64,000 bases of DNA, from assembly GCF_026735135.1 (NCBI RefSeq), contig NZ_JAPQER010000001.1, forward strand, positions 255,500 through 319,499, read 5' to 3'. The notes under the pieces were generated by a model. The model made no database searches and was not told the DNA's origin. It was given only the letters and a program-made list of their open reading frames with translations. Source of the DNA: Clostridium aestuarii. Lineage in GTDB: Bacteria > Bacillota > Clostridia > Clostridiales > Clostridiaceae. Of the stretch, positions 37,479 to 46,912 are shown piece after piece. The position numbers and the translations under genes were made by a program. Within the stretch, counting starts at the first letter, position 1; every line of letters begins with the position of its first letter.

Positions 37479-37515
37479 AAAAAGTATAGTTTTAGTCTTA
37501 AACTATACTTTTTTA
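37479..37515. terminator. Bidirectional terminator overlapping the helicase 3' end
   Basis: AAAAAGTATAGTTTTAGTCT pairs with its complement through AAACTATACTTTTTT. The same hairpin recurs at 42934, and its left arm at 36244. Confidence 0.8.
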
Positions 37516-40421
37516 TTAAATTCAGTATATAACTTAACTGGAATTTCATGCTCCAGAACCAGCTTAACAGTTATAGGTTTTTCACCATGATATTCTACAG
37601 TATTACCTTTTCCTATGTATATATATGGCTCTACCTTTCCATCAATTTCTTTGTATTTTCTAACAAATAAATGAAGATTTATATTTCTCTCTTGGTTAAA
37701 TATTATATTTTTACCTCTATCCGAAGTTGTTGCAGTATTATTAGGGCTTTGCCATTGAAAATATTTTCTATTAATAAACTTATCATTATAATTTATACTT
37801 TCTTTTATATCTTCTTCTTTATGCAAATCTACAAACAAAAAGTATTCATTTCCATTAACAAGTAATCCAGCTCCTCTAAAAGAACTATGAATTTTTCTAT
37901 AATTAGAAAGTAACGCAGCATCTATCATTTGATATTGTTCATATAATTTTAAATGAGGAACACCATAATATTTCCCCTCAAACTCTTTTTCGTATCTTAT
38001 AAGCCCATAATTTATAATATCTTCTATGTATTTTTTTAAAGTGTCATTTTCTAGTAAACATTTAAACTCTTCATTTCTATATAGCACTTCATTTTTATAT
38101 TTAAAAAGTTTTACGTTGCTACTTTTTTGACCTTTATCATAATAATCTTGATTTAAACATTCTAGTGCATGTCTAACACTATCATCGTCAACATATTCTA
38201 TATATTTTAAAATCTCATCTTTTGCACTGCTGAAAGATATTTTATCATTATTTAAAAGATATTTTATTATACTAAATTCATAAATTCTTTTTAATGGTAA
38301 ACTTCTTGATAATTGTTTCATTGTTTTATAAAAAATTTCATTTTCTAAAAATTTCTTTAGCTTTTCATCCTTTTCTACCTTTGCTACAAACCCAAGATAT
38401 GTTTTTTCTTTTGAGATAAACCTAACAGGCTCTGGAGAACCATCATACTTAAGATAATCTAATAATAACTCAGGTCTTCTCCCTTGATTCATTTTTTTAA
38501 ACTCAAAATACTCTTCCTTAAGGTATTTCATAGCATTAAAATTTTCTCCATCTATCTGCTCTAAAATTCTTTCCACAGATATTTTATCCATTTGTATATG
38601 TGTACAACCTGGTAAATTTGAGAATCCTGTTGCCACAGCTACCCTTAAGCTATCTTTGTCATAATATCTAGCTCCATTTAAAGCTATTGCTATTAAAAAT
38701 GTTTTTCTATGATTTCCTATAAAATCTAATACCGTTAAGAAACTTTTACTTTCATGTTTACGTAGTCCTCTTCCTAATTGCTGAATAAAAACAATTGGTG
38801 AATTAGTAGGTCTTAGCATTAAAGCAGTATTAATAGAAGGTATATCTACCCCCTCATTAAATATATCCACTGTAAATATCACTTTTAGCTTATCTGTATC
38901 AGATTCAAGTTTTTTAATATATTCCGCTCTTTCATCTACAGAATTTTCTCCTGTTAAACAAACACTCCTTATACCTCTCTTGTTAAATTGTGCACTCATA
39001 TACTCAGCATGTTCAACACCTGCACAAAAGCCTACACACTTGCACTTTTCACCATCATGTCCATAAAACCTCATTTTATCAATAATAAAGTCAACTCTTT
39101 CGTTAACCTTTAGTCTTTTAGTTATCTCAGTTATATTATCTATATTAACATTACTTAAATCCACCCCATCAATATCTGTAATACCAAAATAATGAAATGG
39201 AATTACTAAATCATCTTCTAGTGCATCATGCAATCGCACTTCTAACGCAACATTGTTATTGAATAATTCAAAAATATTTTCACAATCACTTCTTTCAGGT
39301 GTAGCAGTCATACCTAAAAGAAATTTAGGTTTAAAATAATCTAACACCCTCTGATAACTTGGACTTGCTGCATGATGTGCTTCATCAATTATTATATAAT
39401 CAAAATAATTTTCTTGAAATTCATTAAAGTGCTTTGACATTGTTTGTATAGTTGAAAATAAATAATCCACATCTTTTTCTTTTATATTACCTGTGTATAA
39501 CCCCATAGACTTTTTGTTGTCATTAATTAGATTTTCATATGTAACTTTTGCTTTTCGTAAAATCTCTTCTCTATGAACTATAAAAAGCATTTTATTTGGA
39601 TTAAAATTTTTAACATCAAAAGCAGACATATATGTTTTCCCAGTACCTGTAGCTGCTATAACTAATGCCCTATCTTCTCCATGTTGTCTCAATCTAGCTA
39701 GATTTTCCATAGCTCTACTTTGCATATTATTTGGAGTAATAGGCTTAAAATTAATGAAATTTTGTTTTTTAATTTTTTCAATCTTTTTTAATTCTTTTAT
39801 AAAGCTTGAATATCTATTTAAAAAATCATCATCAACTATTTCAGTACAATTCCATAGATTTTCATACTCCTTAATTACATCCTGCACAAAATAATCATCT
39901 TTTTTGGATATAACCTGTGTATTCCACTCAACATTACTCTTTAACGCACTTTGAGTTATATTAGACGATCCTATAATAATCTTATAATTATCTTTATTTT
40001 CAAATATATAAGCCTTTGTATGAAACCCTATTTTATCTGTTATAAATATTTTTAAATCTATATTGTTGAAACTTTTTATTTTTTCTAAAGCTTTTGGATC
40101 AGTAAAATTAAGATAAGTTGATGTAATTATTTTTCCCTTAATTTCTTTTTTCTCTAACTCCTTGAATTTATCTAATAGAAGTTGAATTCCACTATAATTT
40201 ATAAAAGCTACACTAAAATAAAATTTTTCACATTCATCTAAGGACTTCTGTAATTCATATAAAAGATTTCCTTTATCTGAATTTACTATCAGTTTATTAC
40301 TGCTTGTCCATTCTTCTTTATCACTTAATTCAATATCCTTTGGTACAATTTGATTATCAGTTTTCTCACTTAGATTTGCTATTTCTTTTTCTATATCTAT
40401 GTTTTCTTTTGCCTTTATCAT
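37503..40421 (-). CDS. PLD-domain DEAD/DEAH helicase with DUF3427
   Basis: This 972-residue protein has an N-terminal phospholipase-D-like nuclease domain (about 45-195) with one H-x-K site (FHTKAYIFEN, then IIIGSSNIT). A superfamily 2 helicase follows: AATGTGKT (motif I), IDEAHHAA (II), LLGMTATPER (III), VDIFNEGVDIPSI (V) and QQLGRGLRKHESK (VI). The last 350 residues form the DUF3427-type region. Such proteins are restriction-like or defence-associated helicases by context in many genomes, though the mechanism is not established. ATG follows AAGGTGAG. It appears monocistronic. A piece of a second copy survives at 42963-43022. Confidence 0.9.
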   Translation of the reverse strand: MIKAKENIDIEKEIANLSEKTDNQIVPKDIELSDKEEWTSSNKLIVNSDKGNLLYELQKSLDECEKFYFSVAFINYSGIQLLLDKFKELEKKEIKGKIITSTYLNFTDPKALEKIKSFNNIDLKIFITDKIGFHTKAYIFENKDNYKIIIGSSNITQSALKSNVEWNTQVISKKDDYFVQDVIKEYENLWNCTEIVDDDFLNRYSSFIKELKKIEKIKKQNFINFKPITPNNMQSRAMENLARLRQHGEDRALVIAATGTGKTYMSAFDVKNFNPNKMLFIVHREEILRKAKVTYENLINDNKKSMGLYTGNIKEKDVDYLFSTIQTMSKHFNEFQENYFDYIIIDEAHHAASPSYQRVLDYFKPKFLLGMTATPERSDCENIFELFNNNVALEVRLHDALEDDLVIPFHYFGITDIDGVDLSNVNIDNITEITKRLKVNERVDFIIDKMRFYGHDGEKCKCVGFCAGVEHAEYMSAQFNKRGIRSVCLTGENSVDERAEYIKKLESDTDKLKVIFTVDIFNEGVDIPSINTALMLRPTNSPIVFIQQLGRGLRKHESKSFLTVLDFIGNHRKTFLIAIALNGARYYDKDSLRVAVATGFSNLPGCTHIQMDKISVERILEQIDGENFNAMKYLKEEYFEFKKMNQGRRPELLLDYLKYDGSPEPVRFISKEKTYLGFVAKVEKDEKLKKFLENEIFYKTMKQLSRSLPLKRIYEFSIIKYLLNNDKISFSSAKDEILKYIEYVDDDSVRHALECLNQDYYDKGQKSSNVKLFKYKNEVLYRNEEFKCLLENDTLKKYIEDIINYGLIRYEKEFEGKYYGVPHLKLYEQYQMIDAALLSNYRKIHSSFRGAGLLVNGNEYFLFVDLHKEEDIKESINYNDKFINRKYFQWQSPNNTATTSDRGKNIIFNQERNINLHLFVRKYKEIDGKVEPYIYIGKGNTVEYHGEKPITVKLVLEHEIPVKLYTEFNKKV

Positions 40422-40726
40422 TTCATTATCTCACCTTATTTTTATAATAAACATTTACTATATATTTTTGCAATAACATAAGTCCATTAATATCAATTTA
40501 TAGTTTAATATCAAATATATTACTTTATATCTATAATTTTCTTATGTTCATATTATAGCTTTTAACATGATTTGGAGCAAATTTGAATGAAAAAATATGT
40601 TTAAATGTAAAAATGTATATGACAATAATGTAAAACAAGTTTTGTTTTTACCAACTTGCAATTATTATTAAATGTAAATATAATATTAATGATAAATCTA
40701 TAATAACTAACTTTAGGAGCTCTAGT
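40422..40726. other. AT-rich divergent intergenic region
   Basis: It holds the back-to-back promoters of the helicase and anion-permease genes. A stretch near 40595-40630 (ATGTTTAAATGTAAAAATGT) resembles repeated sequence near 37393 and 41932. No RNA or ORF could be supported. Confidence 0.4.
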
Positions 40727-41872
40727 ATGCAGAATTTAATTATATTTAAAAACTCAAATATCAATAATATAATATTATTTTTAAAAAAAGAACTAGTATT
40801 GACAATAACCACACTTCTTGCTATTGTTTCATCCACTATATCTATACCCAAACTTCAATACATTAATTTTACAGTGCTAATACTTTTGTTTAATTTAATG
40901 ATAGTTGTTTCAGCTTTTAAACATCTTAATGTATTAGACTACATAGCCACTTTTTTGCTCACTAAATGCAAAAGTAATCGAGTTATTTTTTTTGTACTTA
41001 TATCTATTACTTTTACTTCATCTATGTTTATTACAAATGATGTTGCATTGATAACATTTGTACCACTTGCATTAATCATTGGAAAGAAAACTAAAATTAA
41101 TACTTTGAGTCTCGTAATATATGAAACGCTAGCTGCTAATTTGGGAAGTTCATTGACCCCTATGGGAAACCCTCAAAACCTTTATATTTACTCTTTTTAT
41201 AATATTAAACCAATTAATTTTTTTATGATTATGATACCTATTATTGTATTATCTATAATATTCCTAGGCATAATTATTATTAGAACTGATAATAACTCTG
41301 TATCACTTCACTTATCACATGTTTCTATTAAAAACAACATGCATGTACTATGTTTTTATATGCTATTTATAATTATATTACTCTCTGTATTTCATATTAT
41401 AGATTATAGGTTTTCATTCATTCTGACATTATTGGTTGTTTTAGTATTAAATAAAAAACTATTGTTAAAAGTAGATTATTCATTACTATGCACATTTATT
41501 GCATTCTTTATATTTGTTGGTAATATATCATCTATGGATATTGTTAAGAATTTTTTGTCTAGTATTCTAAATAACCCCAAAAGCACATACTTTTTTTCAA
41601 TATTAACAAGTCAGTTTATAAGTAATGTACCTTCTACTATATTAATATCTCCATTTACTAATAACTATAAAGAACTTTTACTAGGTTCTAATATAGGAGG
41701 AATGGGATCTTTAATTGCATCTATGGCCAGTTTAATTTCCTATAAACTTTATTCCAAAGAGTATCCTTCCGAAAATAAAAAATATCTTAAATTGTTCACT
41801 TTTTATAATATTATAGGACTAATACTCTTTATACCTTTAATATATTTCATAGATTTCATTTCTTTTTTTTAA
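40727..41872 (+). CDS. ArsB/CitM-superfamily anion permease
   Basis: This 381-residue integral membrane protein has about 10-11 helices. The two signature re-entrant motifs of the ion-transporter superfamily are seen as ITNDVALITFVPLA followed by GSSLTPMGNPQNLYIY, and as SNVPSTILISPF followed by GSNIGGMGSLIASMASLI. Members move dicarboxylates, citrate, arsenite or Na+/H+; the substrate is not clear here. No ATPase or soluble subunit is nearby. ATG follows TTTAGGAGC. It stands alone. Confidence 0.85.
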   Translation: MQNLIIFKNSNINNIILFLKKELVLTITTLLAIVSSTISIPKLQYINFTVLILLFNLMIVVSAFKHLNVLDYIATFLLTKCKSNRVIFFVLISITFTSSMFITNDVALITFVPLALIIGKKTKINTLSLVIYETLAANLGSSLTPMGNPQNLYIYSFYNIKPINFFMIMIPIIVLSIIFLGIIIIRTDNNSVSLHLSHVSIKNNMHVLCFYMLFIIILLSVFHIIDYRFSFILTLLVVLVLNKKLLLKVDYSLLCTFIAFFIFVGNISSMDIVKNFLSSILNNPKSTYFFSILTSQFISNVPSTILISPFTNNYKELLLGSNIGGMGSLIASMASLISYKLYSKEYPSENKKYLKLFTFYNIIGLILFIPLIYFIDFISFF

Positions 41873-41929
41873 TATTTAGTTACTTTTTTTTAAAGCTATT
41901 GCTAATATTTATTTTGACCATAAAAAATA

Positions 41930-41995
41930 TATGTTTAAAACTCTAAAATGTAATCTCGATAAATGGATGATGTTCTCTCTATTGTACACTTAAAT
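41930..41995 (+). repeat. Copy of the yqfO-unit upstream repeat
   Basis: GTTTAAAACTCTAAAATGTA is followed by ATCTCGATAAATGGATGATG and a TCTCTCTATT tail. It matches 54304-54366 and 62589-62650 closely. It is a dispersed relic of the same unit. Confidence 0.7.
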
Positions 41996-42097
41996 TATTT
42001 GTAAATACATACAATAAAGAGGATTTTTATGATTAATGTATAAATATGTATATATAGCATTTAATGATATTTATTAAAATTAACAGGAGGTATTTTT

Positions 42098-42910
42098 ATG
42101 TCATATTTTTTAACTAGTGATAATGTCAAACTCTATTATGAAACATGTGGTGAAGGCAGCCCTATAGTACTTATTCACGGTTGGTCATGCAGTCATCTAC
42201 ACTTTAGAGATCAGATTAAAGAACTTTCAAAAAAATACAAAGTTGCAGCACTAGATTTAAGAGGACATGGTCTTTCGGAAGTACCTAATTATGGACTTAC
42301 TATTTCACGTTTTGCTAAAGATGTAAAAGATTTTATTGAATATTTGAAATTAGACCAACCTAGCTTGATAGGTTGGTCTATGGGAACTACAATAATTTTT
42401 GATTTTGTAAGACAGTTTGGATGCCAAAATATTAATAAACTATGCCTCATTGATATGACACCTAAAATCATAACTGATGATGAATGGAATTTAGGTCTTT
42501 ATGGTCAATTCTCTCACAAAGACAATCTTGATACAATGGTTGGTATAAATACTGATTGGAATGAATTTTCAAAAGTATTCGTCCCTGCTATCTTTGCTAA
42601 AACAGGCTGCAAAGACAAAGACTTGCAAGACTGGGCCTTCAATGAATCTTTGAAAAATTCTCCTCATGTTATGGCTCGTATGTGGATAGATATGTCTGCT
42701 CAAGATCATAGGGATATGCTTAGCTCAATTACAGTTCCAACACTCATTACACACGGAGGGGAAAGTGCTCTTTACTTAAAGGAAAACAGTGAATATTTAA
42801 ATAAAAACATACCTGACAGCAAACTTGTTACTTTCGACGGCTGCGGACATGGACTTCAACTTGAAGATCCAGAAAAGTTCAATAAGGAACTCATGAACTT
42901 TATTGGATAA
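42098..42910 (+). CDS. Alpha/beta hydrolase
   Basis: This 270-residue alpha/beta-hydrolase has oxyanion motif IHGWSCSHLHF, nucleophile elbow GWSMGT (Ser near residue 96), and catalytic His in FDGCGHGLQLED at the C-terminal end. The acid residue is probably Asp in the LRGHGLSE-to-cap interval or the GGESALY strand end. It is similar to esterases and non-heme chloroperoxidase-like enzymes. ATG follows ACAGGAGGT. It is monocistronic and ends at a strong hairpin. The substrate is unknown. Confidence 0.88.
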   Translation: MSYFLTSDNVKLYYETCGEGSPIVLIHGWSCSHLHFRDQIKELSKKYKVAALDLRGHGLSEVPNYGLTISRFAKDVKDFIEYLKLDQPSLIGWSMGTTIIFDFVRQFGCQNINKLCLIDMTPKIITDDEWNLGLYGQFSHKDNLDTMVGINTDWNEFSKVFVPAIFAKTGCKDKDLQDWAFNESLKNSPHVMARMWIDMSAQDHRDMLSSITVPTLITHGGESALYLKENSEYLNKNIPDSKLVTFDGCGHGLQLEDPEKFNKELMNFIG

Positions 42911-42933
42911 ATATTTTTTAAAAATACAAAGCT

Positions 42934-42969
42934 AAAAAGTATAGTTTTAATCTTAAACTATACTTTTTA
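42934..42969. terminator. Hairpin copied from the helicase terminator
   Basis: AAAAAGTATAGTTTTAATCT pairs through AAACTATACTTTTTA. It is nearly identical to 37479-37515 and now serves the hydrolase gene. Confidence 0.75.
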
Positions 42970-43022
42970 TTTTTTCTAAAGCTTTTGTATCAGTAAAACT
43001 AAGATAAGTTGATGTTATTATT
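42963..43022 (-). pseudogene. 60-bp fragment of a DUF3427-helicase gene
   Basis: It aligns without gaps to 40072-40131 in the helicase PLD domain with about three mismatches. It is fused directly to a copy of that gene's terminator, so about 2.6 kb of a second helicase gene has been deleted. Confidence 0.8.
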
Positions 43023-43127
43023 CAAAATAAAAAACTTTCTAAGAACTTAAAATGTCAAATTTGTTCTTTTTAGCATATTATATAATGAAATATTTCTTTA
43101 TGAAATATTTCTAAGGAGTGAAAATTT

Positions 43128-43406
43128 ATGTATTCTAATAGTATTCCTAATTTTCCAATGGCTGATCCTCCTTTTGACCTTCCAACGGAAGCAAAAGGAC
43201 AAGCAGGTTTTAGATCAATTGACCCAGGTGCTATTAACCCATGCAAATATAAATTCACTTATATATGGTTAGAAAATGGTGATTCTTTTTGGGTATGGCT
43301 CACTTATGTAGGAAGAAGATCTATTGCTGGATGGAAATGGAATGGTTGTTACTGGATTTACTTTGGAGTAGACTTAAGAAAAATCGATAGTTTTTATTGC
43401 TATTAA
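43128..43406 (+). CDS. Small conserved-looking Trp/Tyr-rich protein, unrecognised
   Basis: This 92-residue protein is unusually rich in aromatic residues, with Trp in WLENGDSFWVWLTYVGRRS and GWKWNGCYWIYFGVDLRKID. The Pro-rich start (FPMADPPFDLP) leads into RSIDPGAINPCKYKF. It has no signal peptide or membrane helix and two to three cysteines. It is a compact beta-rich candidate. The pattern suggests a small spore or cell-surface protein of clostridia, but that is a guess. ATG follows CTAAGGAGTG, and a small hairpin (GAAATATTTC twice) lies in the leader at 43087-43111. A hairpin at 43457 ends the transcript. Confidence 0.7.
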   Translation: MYSNSIPNFPMADPPFDLPTEAKGQAGFRSIDPGAINPCKYKFTYIWLENGDSFWVWLTYVGRRSIAGWKWNGCYWIYFGVDLRKIDSFYCY

Positions 43407-43456
43407 TCTATACTATAATAGTATAACTTTATCTTTAGCAATATTGAATATTCTTG

Positions 43457-43483
43457 CATCAGTAGAAATACTGGTGCTTTTCT
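43457..43483 (+). terminator. Terminator of the small Trp-rich protein gene
   Basis: GCATCAGTA-GAAA-TACTGGTGC is followed by TTTTCT. Confidence 0.75.
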
Positions 43484-43493
43484 AATTTAATAA

Positions 43494-43550
43494 TTTCCAC
43501 CTATAGTAAGTACCCTATATCATTAAAATTTTTTTCTTAATTCTGTTACT
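43494..43550 (-). pseudogene. Fragment of a YqfO-type gene
   Basis: CCACCTATAGTAAGTACCCT and the following ATCATTAAAATTTTTTTCTT match the region at 54046-54100 inside the intact yqfO-type gene. About 50 bp of N-terminal coding sequence remains. Confidence 0.7.
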
Positions 43551-43563
43551 CTATTTGCATCAA

Positions 43564-43594
43564 AAAGCCCTCACAATGTGAGGGCTTGGCTTTG
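43564..43594 (-). terminator. Terminator of the adenine deaminase gene
   Basis: AAGCCCTCAC-AAT-GTGAGGGCTT is a perfect 10-bp stem about 50 nt beyond the stop at 43642. Confidence 0.8.
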
Positions 43595-43641
43595 TATTCC
43601 AAATAAATTTCTAATATACTAAAATTTTATTATTTCTATAA

Positions 43642-45441
43642 TTATTCTTCCACAAACAGTGATACAAATTCAAACTTATTACAATCCACCAATCCCCTAT
43701 TGGTTAATCTTAGTTCTGGTAAGCAAGCAAGTGGAATAAGTGCCATTGTCATAAATGGTGAAACTATATCACATCCGATTTGTTTCCATGCACTATCTAA
43801 TTTTTCTACCATTTCAGCCATTTCTTCTAAAGGCTTATTACTCATAAGACCTGCTATTGGCAATGGAACTAAACCTAATACTTTGCCATCTTGTACCGCT
43901 ACCATTCCTCCACCACATTCTATTAATGTATTAGCAGCTAATGACATATCCTCATCATTTGTTCCTATAACTAGTAAGTTGTGAGCATCATGAGCAACTG
44001 TTGCAGCCATAGCCCCTCTTTTAATGCCAAATCCTTTAACAAATCCATATCCTGCTGTTCCTGTTTCATGATGTCTTTCAAAAACAACTGCTTTTAAAAC
44101 ATCTTTACTTGGGTCACATTGAACTTTATCATCTTTAACCTTAAGCTGAATATGTCTCTCATATGTACCAACTCTTTCAGGTATAATTTCAATAACCCTT
44201 GCAGTTACCTCTTCTTTATTCTCAGCCATAATATTAAAGGAAGCTGGTGTTATTTTATCTTTAATATGCATAGAATGCATAGCATCTTTAGGATAATCAT
44301 ATTTAGCTATTGATGTAGTTAATACTCCATCCTTTGCAACTAAATTTCCATCTATAATAACTTTTGTTATTTTTACATTTTTTAAATCTTCTATAAATAC
44401 AATGTCTGCGCATTTTCCTGGAGTTATAGAACCTAATTCATGATCCATTTGGAAACATTGTGCACAGTTTATTGTTACCATTTGGATTGCAGTTAACGGG
44501 TCTATCCCTTCCTCTATAGCACGTTTTATAATATGATCTAAATGTCCATCTTTAAGCAATGTATGTGGATGAGTATCATCAGATATTAAAACAGCAAATC
44601 TACTATCTACTTTATTTTCTGTAATTGACTTACTTACTTCCTTTAAATCATGCCATGCAGAACCCTCTCTAAACATTGCATACATCCCAAGACGCATTTT
44701 AGCAAGGGCATCTTCAGCTCTTGTAGATTCGTGACAACATCTTACACCTGATGCAATATATCCATTTAACCCTTTTCCTGTTTCAGGTAAAGAATAATGT
44801 CCCGTTACTGTCTTATTAGCTTTTAAAGTTTCTCCTACCACTCCATGAGCATGATCTGTAGAATAAAGTATACCTGGAAAATTCATCATTTCTCCTAGAC
44901 CAACTACTTCATCCCACTTCATTGTTTCTGCAACATCTTTTGGTCCTACAGCTGCTCCTGTATCTTCAAAACCTGGAACTGCTGGTACACAAGATGGTGT
45001 AGTTACCATATTTTTAAGTGGAGTACCCTTGCCATCTTCAATCATATAACGTACACCATTCAATCCAAGTACATTACAAATTTCATGTGGATCCATATAT
45101 ATTCCAACAGTACCATGTGGAACTACTGAACGAGCATATTCACTTACACTTAACATTGATGATTCAACATGAATATGACCATCTAAAAAACCTGGTGCAA
45201 TATATTGACCTTTTGCATCAATTACTTCTGTATTTTCTCCTATACAATGTTTTGCATCACCTACTAATGCAACTCTTCCGCAGCTAATTGCTACATCTAT
45301 ATTTTCAATAACTTCTCTTGTACAAACATTTATAAGCTTTGAATTTGTAATTACCATATCAGCTGATTCAAATCCCTGTGCTACACTTGATAAAGTTTTA
45401 CTTACCTCCCAAAGAGGCTTTATATTAAATTTATTAAACAT
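43642..45441 (-). CDS. ade: Adenine deaminase
   Basis: This protein has about 599 residues from ATG at 45441, which follows AAAGGAGAT. A longer in-frame extension to 45603 runs through the riboswitch and is rejected. It converts adenine to hypoxanthine and ammonia with a bimetal site. Family motifs are GFLDGHIHVESSMLSVSEYA, YMDPHEICNVLG, TDHAHGVVG, ISDDTHPHTLLKDGH and the C-terminal AHDAHNLLVIGTNDEDM. The 336-bp leader contains a guanine riboswitch and terminator, so expression should rise when guanine is low. The NCS2 permease 6 kb away has the same leader. Confidence 0.95.
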   Translation of the reverse strand: MFNKFNIKPLWEVSKTLSSVAQGFESADMVITNSKLINVCTREVIENIDVAISCGRVALVGDAKHCIGENTEVIDAKGQYIAPGFLDGHIHVESSMLSVSEYARSVVPHGTVGIYMDPHEICNVLGLNGVRYMIEDGKGTPLKNMVTTPSCVPAVPGFEDTGAAVGPKDVAETMKWDEVVGLGEMMNFPGILYSTDHAHGVVGETLKANKTVTGHYSLPETGKGLNGYIASGVRCCHESTRAEDALAKMRLGMYAMFREGSAWHDLKEVSKSITENKVDSRFAVLISDDTHPHTLLKDGHLDHIIKRAIEEGIDPLTAIQMVTINCAQCFQMDHELGSITPGKCADIVFIEDLKNVKITKVIIDGNLVAKDGVLTTSIAKYDYPKDAMHSMHIKDKITPASFNIMAENKEEVTARVIEIIPERVGTYERHIQLKVKDDKVQCDPSKDVLKAVVFERHHETGTAGYGFVKGFGIKRGAMAATVAHDAHNLLVIGTNDEDMSLAANTLIECGGGMVAVQDGKVLGLVPLPIAGLMSNKPLEEMAEMVEKLDSAWKQIGCDIVSPFMTMALIPLACLPELRLTNRGLVDCNKFEFVSLFVEE

Positions 45442-45493
45442 ATTTATATCTCCTTTTATATTTTTATAGATTTGATGCTCATAATATAAAAAA

Positions 45494-45534
45494 GACGATA
45501 AGGTATTCATACTATAAATGAAAGCCTTATCGTC
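45494..45534 (-). terminator. Riboswitch terminator of ade
   Basis: GGACGATAAGG pairs with CCTTATCGTC on the minus strand and is followed by TTTTTT. It lies 55 nt after the aptamer. Confidence 0.88.
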
Positions 45535-45586
45535 CATTATTTTAGATAATAAAAATAAATATTTAAAATAACTATAAGTAGGATTC

Positions 45587-45655
45587 CACTCATAGTCAGA
45601 CAATTTAAGGTTATCTGGTAGAAACTTCCCTCCATATTGGGGAATTATATGAGCA
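45587..45655 (-). ncRNA. Purine riboswitch aptamer, guanine type (ade leader)
   Basis: P1 is CTCATA (45653-45648) with TATGAG (45594-45589). The core has AATATGGAGG, GTTTCTACC, CCTTAAA and GACTATGAG. The specificity base before TATGAG is C, which indicates guanine or hypoxanthine. It controls adenine deaminase. Confidence 0.93.
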
Positions 45656-45824
45656 AGTTATTAAATTATGACTATATAAACAAGTTTACAAACTCTTTAA
45701 ATAAAATCAAATTAAGTAAAATAATAAATTATTTAAAAGAATTTGTAACCTGATATTATCAAAATTAACCTTTTAAGTCAATATTTTTTAGGAACATTAA
45801 TATAAAACAATATAGTATTTCAAT

Positions 45825-46628
45825 CTATTTCTCTATACTAACTAAATATCTACATCCTCTTTTATCATAACCTTGTAGCTGCTTAAATTCTTTTTTACAC
45901 TGAAAATTTTGCATAGCAATATCTAAATGACTTAATACTATTCCCATATCGATTCTATTTAAATTATCATATATTTTTTTACTTATAATATTAGTCCTCT
46001 TAATACAGTATATGTGAACATAATTATCGTCAACTACAAACCTCCATGGCTGACTATTAGTTGCTGATGGTGCTATCCTAGCTGCTTCAAATATTGCTTT
46101 CCATCCTCTTTGTATTTTCCCTTCTACTAATTCATTCATATCTTTTCTTTTAAACTCACTTATGTTTTTTCTATACAACTTATCAGAATCCTCACAATAT
46201 CCGAATGCTATTAAAAAAACTGGTTTATGATTTTCTTGAATTTTAATAATTTCATTTAGAACTTTTTTCTTAAAGGGTGTTCCTATCCAGCAAGTTCCTA
46301 AACCCATTTCTGTAAGATTTAATATTACTTTTTCAAAGATGTATCCAAGATTTTCTAAATATCCTTCTTTTTCTTCAGAAGTTACAATTATATACTGAGG
46401 AGCTTTAATCTTTCCATATTTGCCTATTATCCCACCATACATCTTTTCAACCATATCTGTATCATCAACAATATAAGTTTTAAATTCTATATTATCATAA
46501 ATACCCTTAATGTTATCACATATAAATTGAATTTTTTCTATTGTATCTTTTGAAATTTTATCACCTTTATATTTTCTTACTGATTTTCTCTTAAATATAG
46601 CTTCATATAATTTCAAATTATCATACAT
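45825..46628 (-). CDS. Nitroreductase-family protein
   Basis: This protein has about 267 residues from ATG at 46628, behind AAGGGGGAA; an in-frame ATG at 46655 would place that site inside the gene. It is an FMN-dependent nitroreductase fold of the 'putative TM nitroreductase' group: FKRKSVRKYKGDKISKDTIE, LTEMGLGTCWIGTPF and a second half with ARIAPSATNSQPWRFVVDD, the SATNSQPW motif contacting FMN. Family members reduce nitro compounds or quinones, or act on cofactors. The true substrate is unknown. Its 3' end abuts the ade leader. Confidence 0.85.
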   Translation of the reverse strand: MYDNLKLYEAIFKRKSVRKYKGDKISKDTIEKIQFICDNIKGIYDNIEFKTYIVDDTDMVEKMYGGIIGKYGKIKAPQYIIVTSEEKEGYLENLGYIFEKVILNLTEMGLGTCWIGTPFKKKVLNEIIKIQENHKPVFLIAFGYCEDSDKLYRKNISEFKRKDMNELVEGKIQRGWKAIFEAARIAPSATNSQPWRFVVDDNYVHIYCIKRTNIISKKIYDNLNRIDMGIVLSHLDIAMQNFQCKKEFKQLQGYDKRGCRYLVSIEK

Positions 46629-46798
46629 ATCACTATTCCCCCTTTTATAATACATATCTATAAAAATATATTTAAATGTTTAGAAATAATTTCTGTCTCT
46701 ATTTTTATTATTATCTTATTAACTCATTATTTCCATATAACATAGTATATCTATAATTGTCTATATAAATCCATACAAATCTCCTCCTTAAAAATCGA

Positions 46799-46842
46799 AA
46801 AACTCCCTAAGAACTTAAATTTCTAAATTCTTAAGAAGTTTT
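46799..46842 (-). terminator. Hairpin terminator of the recurrent family
   Basis: AAAACTCCCTAAGAACTT pairs with AAATTCTTAAGAAGTTTT and ends the CoA-transferase transcript (stop at 46913). Confidence 0.75.
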
Positions 46843-46912
46843 GTTGGTAAATATCAAAAATTTTTGGATAGTTTCTCAAATTGCGACTTTTCTCAGGTTT
46901 ACCCTAAAATAG

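Larger units (their letters stand above)
45478..45813 (-). repeat. 336-bp leader repeat, copy 1
   Basis: It aligns to 53085-53420 with a constant offset of 7607 and no gaps, with roughly a dozen substitutions. It covers riboswitch, terminator and upstream promoter, and runs up to the end of the nitroreductase gene. Confidence 0.9.

Noticed and set aside
45442..45603. In-frame N-terminal extension of adenine deaminase
   Set aside because: It would be translated through the riboswitch terminator. The start at 45441 has an AAAGGAGAT site and gives the normal family length.
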